From Paracoccaceae bacterium (GTDB lineage Bacteria > Pseudomonadota > Alphaproteobacteria > Rhodobacterales > Rhodobacteraceae): a stretch of 62,938 nt of DNA. The translations under genes and the position numbers were made by a program. Position 1 is the stretch's first letter. Every line of letters begins with the position of its first letter. Under the pieces are notes generated by a model. The model was not told the DNA's origin. It searched no databases and was given only the letters and a program-made list of their open reading frames with translations. The stretch spans positions 1 to 62,938 of the forward strand of contig JANSXZ010000022.1 in assembly GCA_024742705.1 (NCBI GenBank), read 5' to 3'. This document shows, in pieces, positions 62,580 to 62,938 of the stretch.

Positions 62580-62938
62580 TCACGCGAACATGTCGTCGGC
62601 GAAGCTGTCGAGGGTGGTGCCCTCGAAGGTGATCGCGGTGCCCTGGTCGGCGAAGACGACGGCGGAGCCGGTTTCGGTCAGGTGGGCGCGGGCCTCGCCG
62701 GAGTTGGCGTAGCCGAAGCCGCGGAAATCGAGGCTGTCCCAGGGTTCCAGATCCATCACCCGGTGCTGGCCCGCCGCGGCCGCATCGAAGACGAAGCTAT
62801 CGCCCATCAGTCCGCCGGTCAGCACGTTGGCCCCGGCGCCACCGTCCAGCACATCGTCAACGCCCTGCGCGCGCATCCACGCGGCCAGCGGTGCCGCCGT
62901 GGCCGCCGTGAATTCCGCGCTCTGCGAGAAGCCGCGCA
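62580..62938 (-). CDS. RTX-type calcium-binding protein, C-terminal end (5' part outside window)
   Basis: Frame open to the window edge. The visible 119 residues begin with GFSQSAEF, the end motif of DUF4214, then DDVLDGGAGANVLTGG, a hemolysin-type nonapeptide repeat, and a C-terminal domain (FRGFGYANSGEARAHL; TFEGTTLDSFADDMFA). Such proteins are secreted by type I systems and bind Ca2+ outside the cell. Its function cannot be judged from the tail. Confidence 0.85.
   Translation of the reverse strand, partial: RGFSQSAEFTAATAAPLAAWMRAQGVDDVLDGGAGANVLTGGLMGDSFVFDAAAAGQHRVMDLEPWDSLDFRGFGYANSGEARAHLTETGSAVVFADQGTAITFEGTTLDSFADDMFA

Overview
This window is a stretch of a high-G+C alphaproteobacterial chromosome, most likely from a Rhodobacteraceae (Roseobacter-group) bacterium. 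The evidence is the GC-rich third codon positions throughout, the gene families themselves (GapR/DUF2312, MTH938-like protein beside Sec and Ccm genes, CbiZ, fused carnitine dehydrogenase-thioesterase, DUF4214/RTX protein) and a dispersed 3'-end intergenic motif of a kind I associate with this family. I see no tRNA, rRNA, insertion sequence, prophage or CRISPR array. Both end genes are cut by the window: aconitase on the left, an RTX-type calcium-binding protein on the right.

Layout. 1-1733: 3' part of aconitase with a bidirectional terminator. 1862-8654: ten closely packed minus-strand genes running yajC-secD-secF, a TauE/SafE permease, an MTH938-like protein, then ccmA-B-C-D-G for cytochrome c maturation. 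8905-11988: seryl-tRNA synthetase, a TspO-like membrane protein and a fatty acid desaturase whose leader carries an inverted repeat. 12145-15709: yfgM-like, bamB and der, in the classical yfgM-yfgL-engA order. 15942-21043: an RND efflux adaptor and an enlarged permease. 21228-31902: valS, crotonase, two PLP aminotransferases, an MsbA-like ABC exporter, a family 2 glycosyltransferase, ygfZ and small conserved proteins. 32050-42911: yebC, two SLC13-type permeases around a TPR/glycosyltransferase-like protein, a DMT exporter, a YmdB-type phosphoesterase, 5-formyl-THF cyclo-ligase, mgtE and guanine deaminase.

43059-47536 is a carnitine catabolism locus: divergent regulator (GlxA/AraC type), BKACE-family dehydrocarnitine cleavage enzyme, an overlooked small coupled ORF, the fused L-carnitine dehydrogenase/betainyl-CoA thioesterase, and an SDR. 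Together they should turn carnitine into glycine betaine. 50105-58938 is a single cobalamin regulon unit: a B12 riboswitch, TonB receptor, BtuF-BtuC-BtuD importer, CbiZ amidohydrolase, a second BtuF-like protein without a signal peptide, and a dedicated ExbB-ExbD-ExbD-TonB energiser. Nearly every junction is a 4-nt stop/start overlap. Between the riboswitch and the TTG start of btuB there is a 9-bp helix that would hide the ribosome-binding site, with an alternative hairpin that would release it. 59734-61084 is a sulfide/persulfide-type pair (MBL dioxygenase-like plus TIGR01244 sulfur transferase), followed by a di-heme DUF1111 protein.

The most interesting unexplained signals are: (i) a repeated 3'-end element found seven times, three of them in a three-part form (G-hairpin, variable hairpin, GGATATTT core) in which the middle hairpin changes sequence but keeps pairing; (ii) the candidate btuB translation switch; (iii) small ORFs coupled by overlaps inside the carnitine and B12 operons; (iv) the self-contained B12 uptake/remodelling/energising unit.
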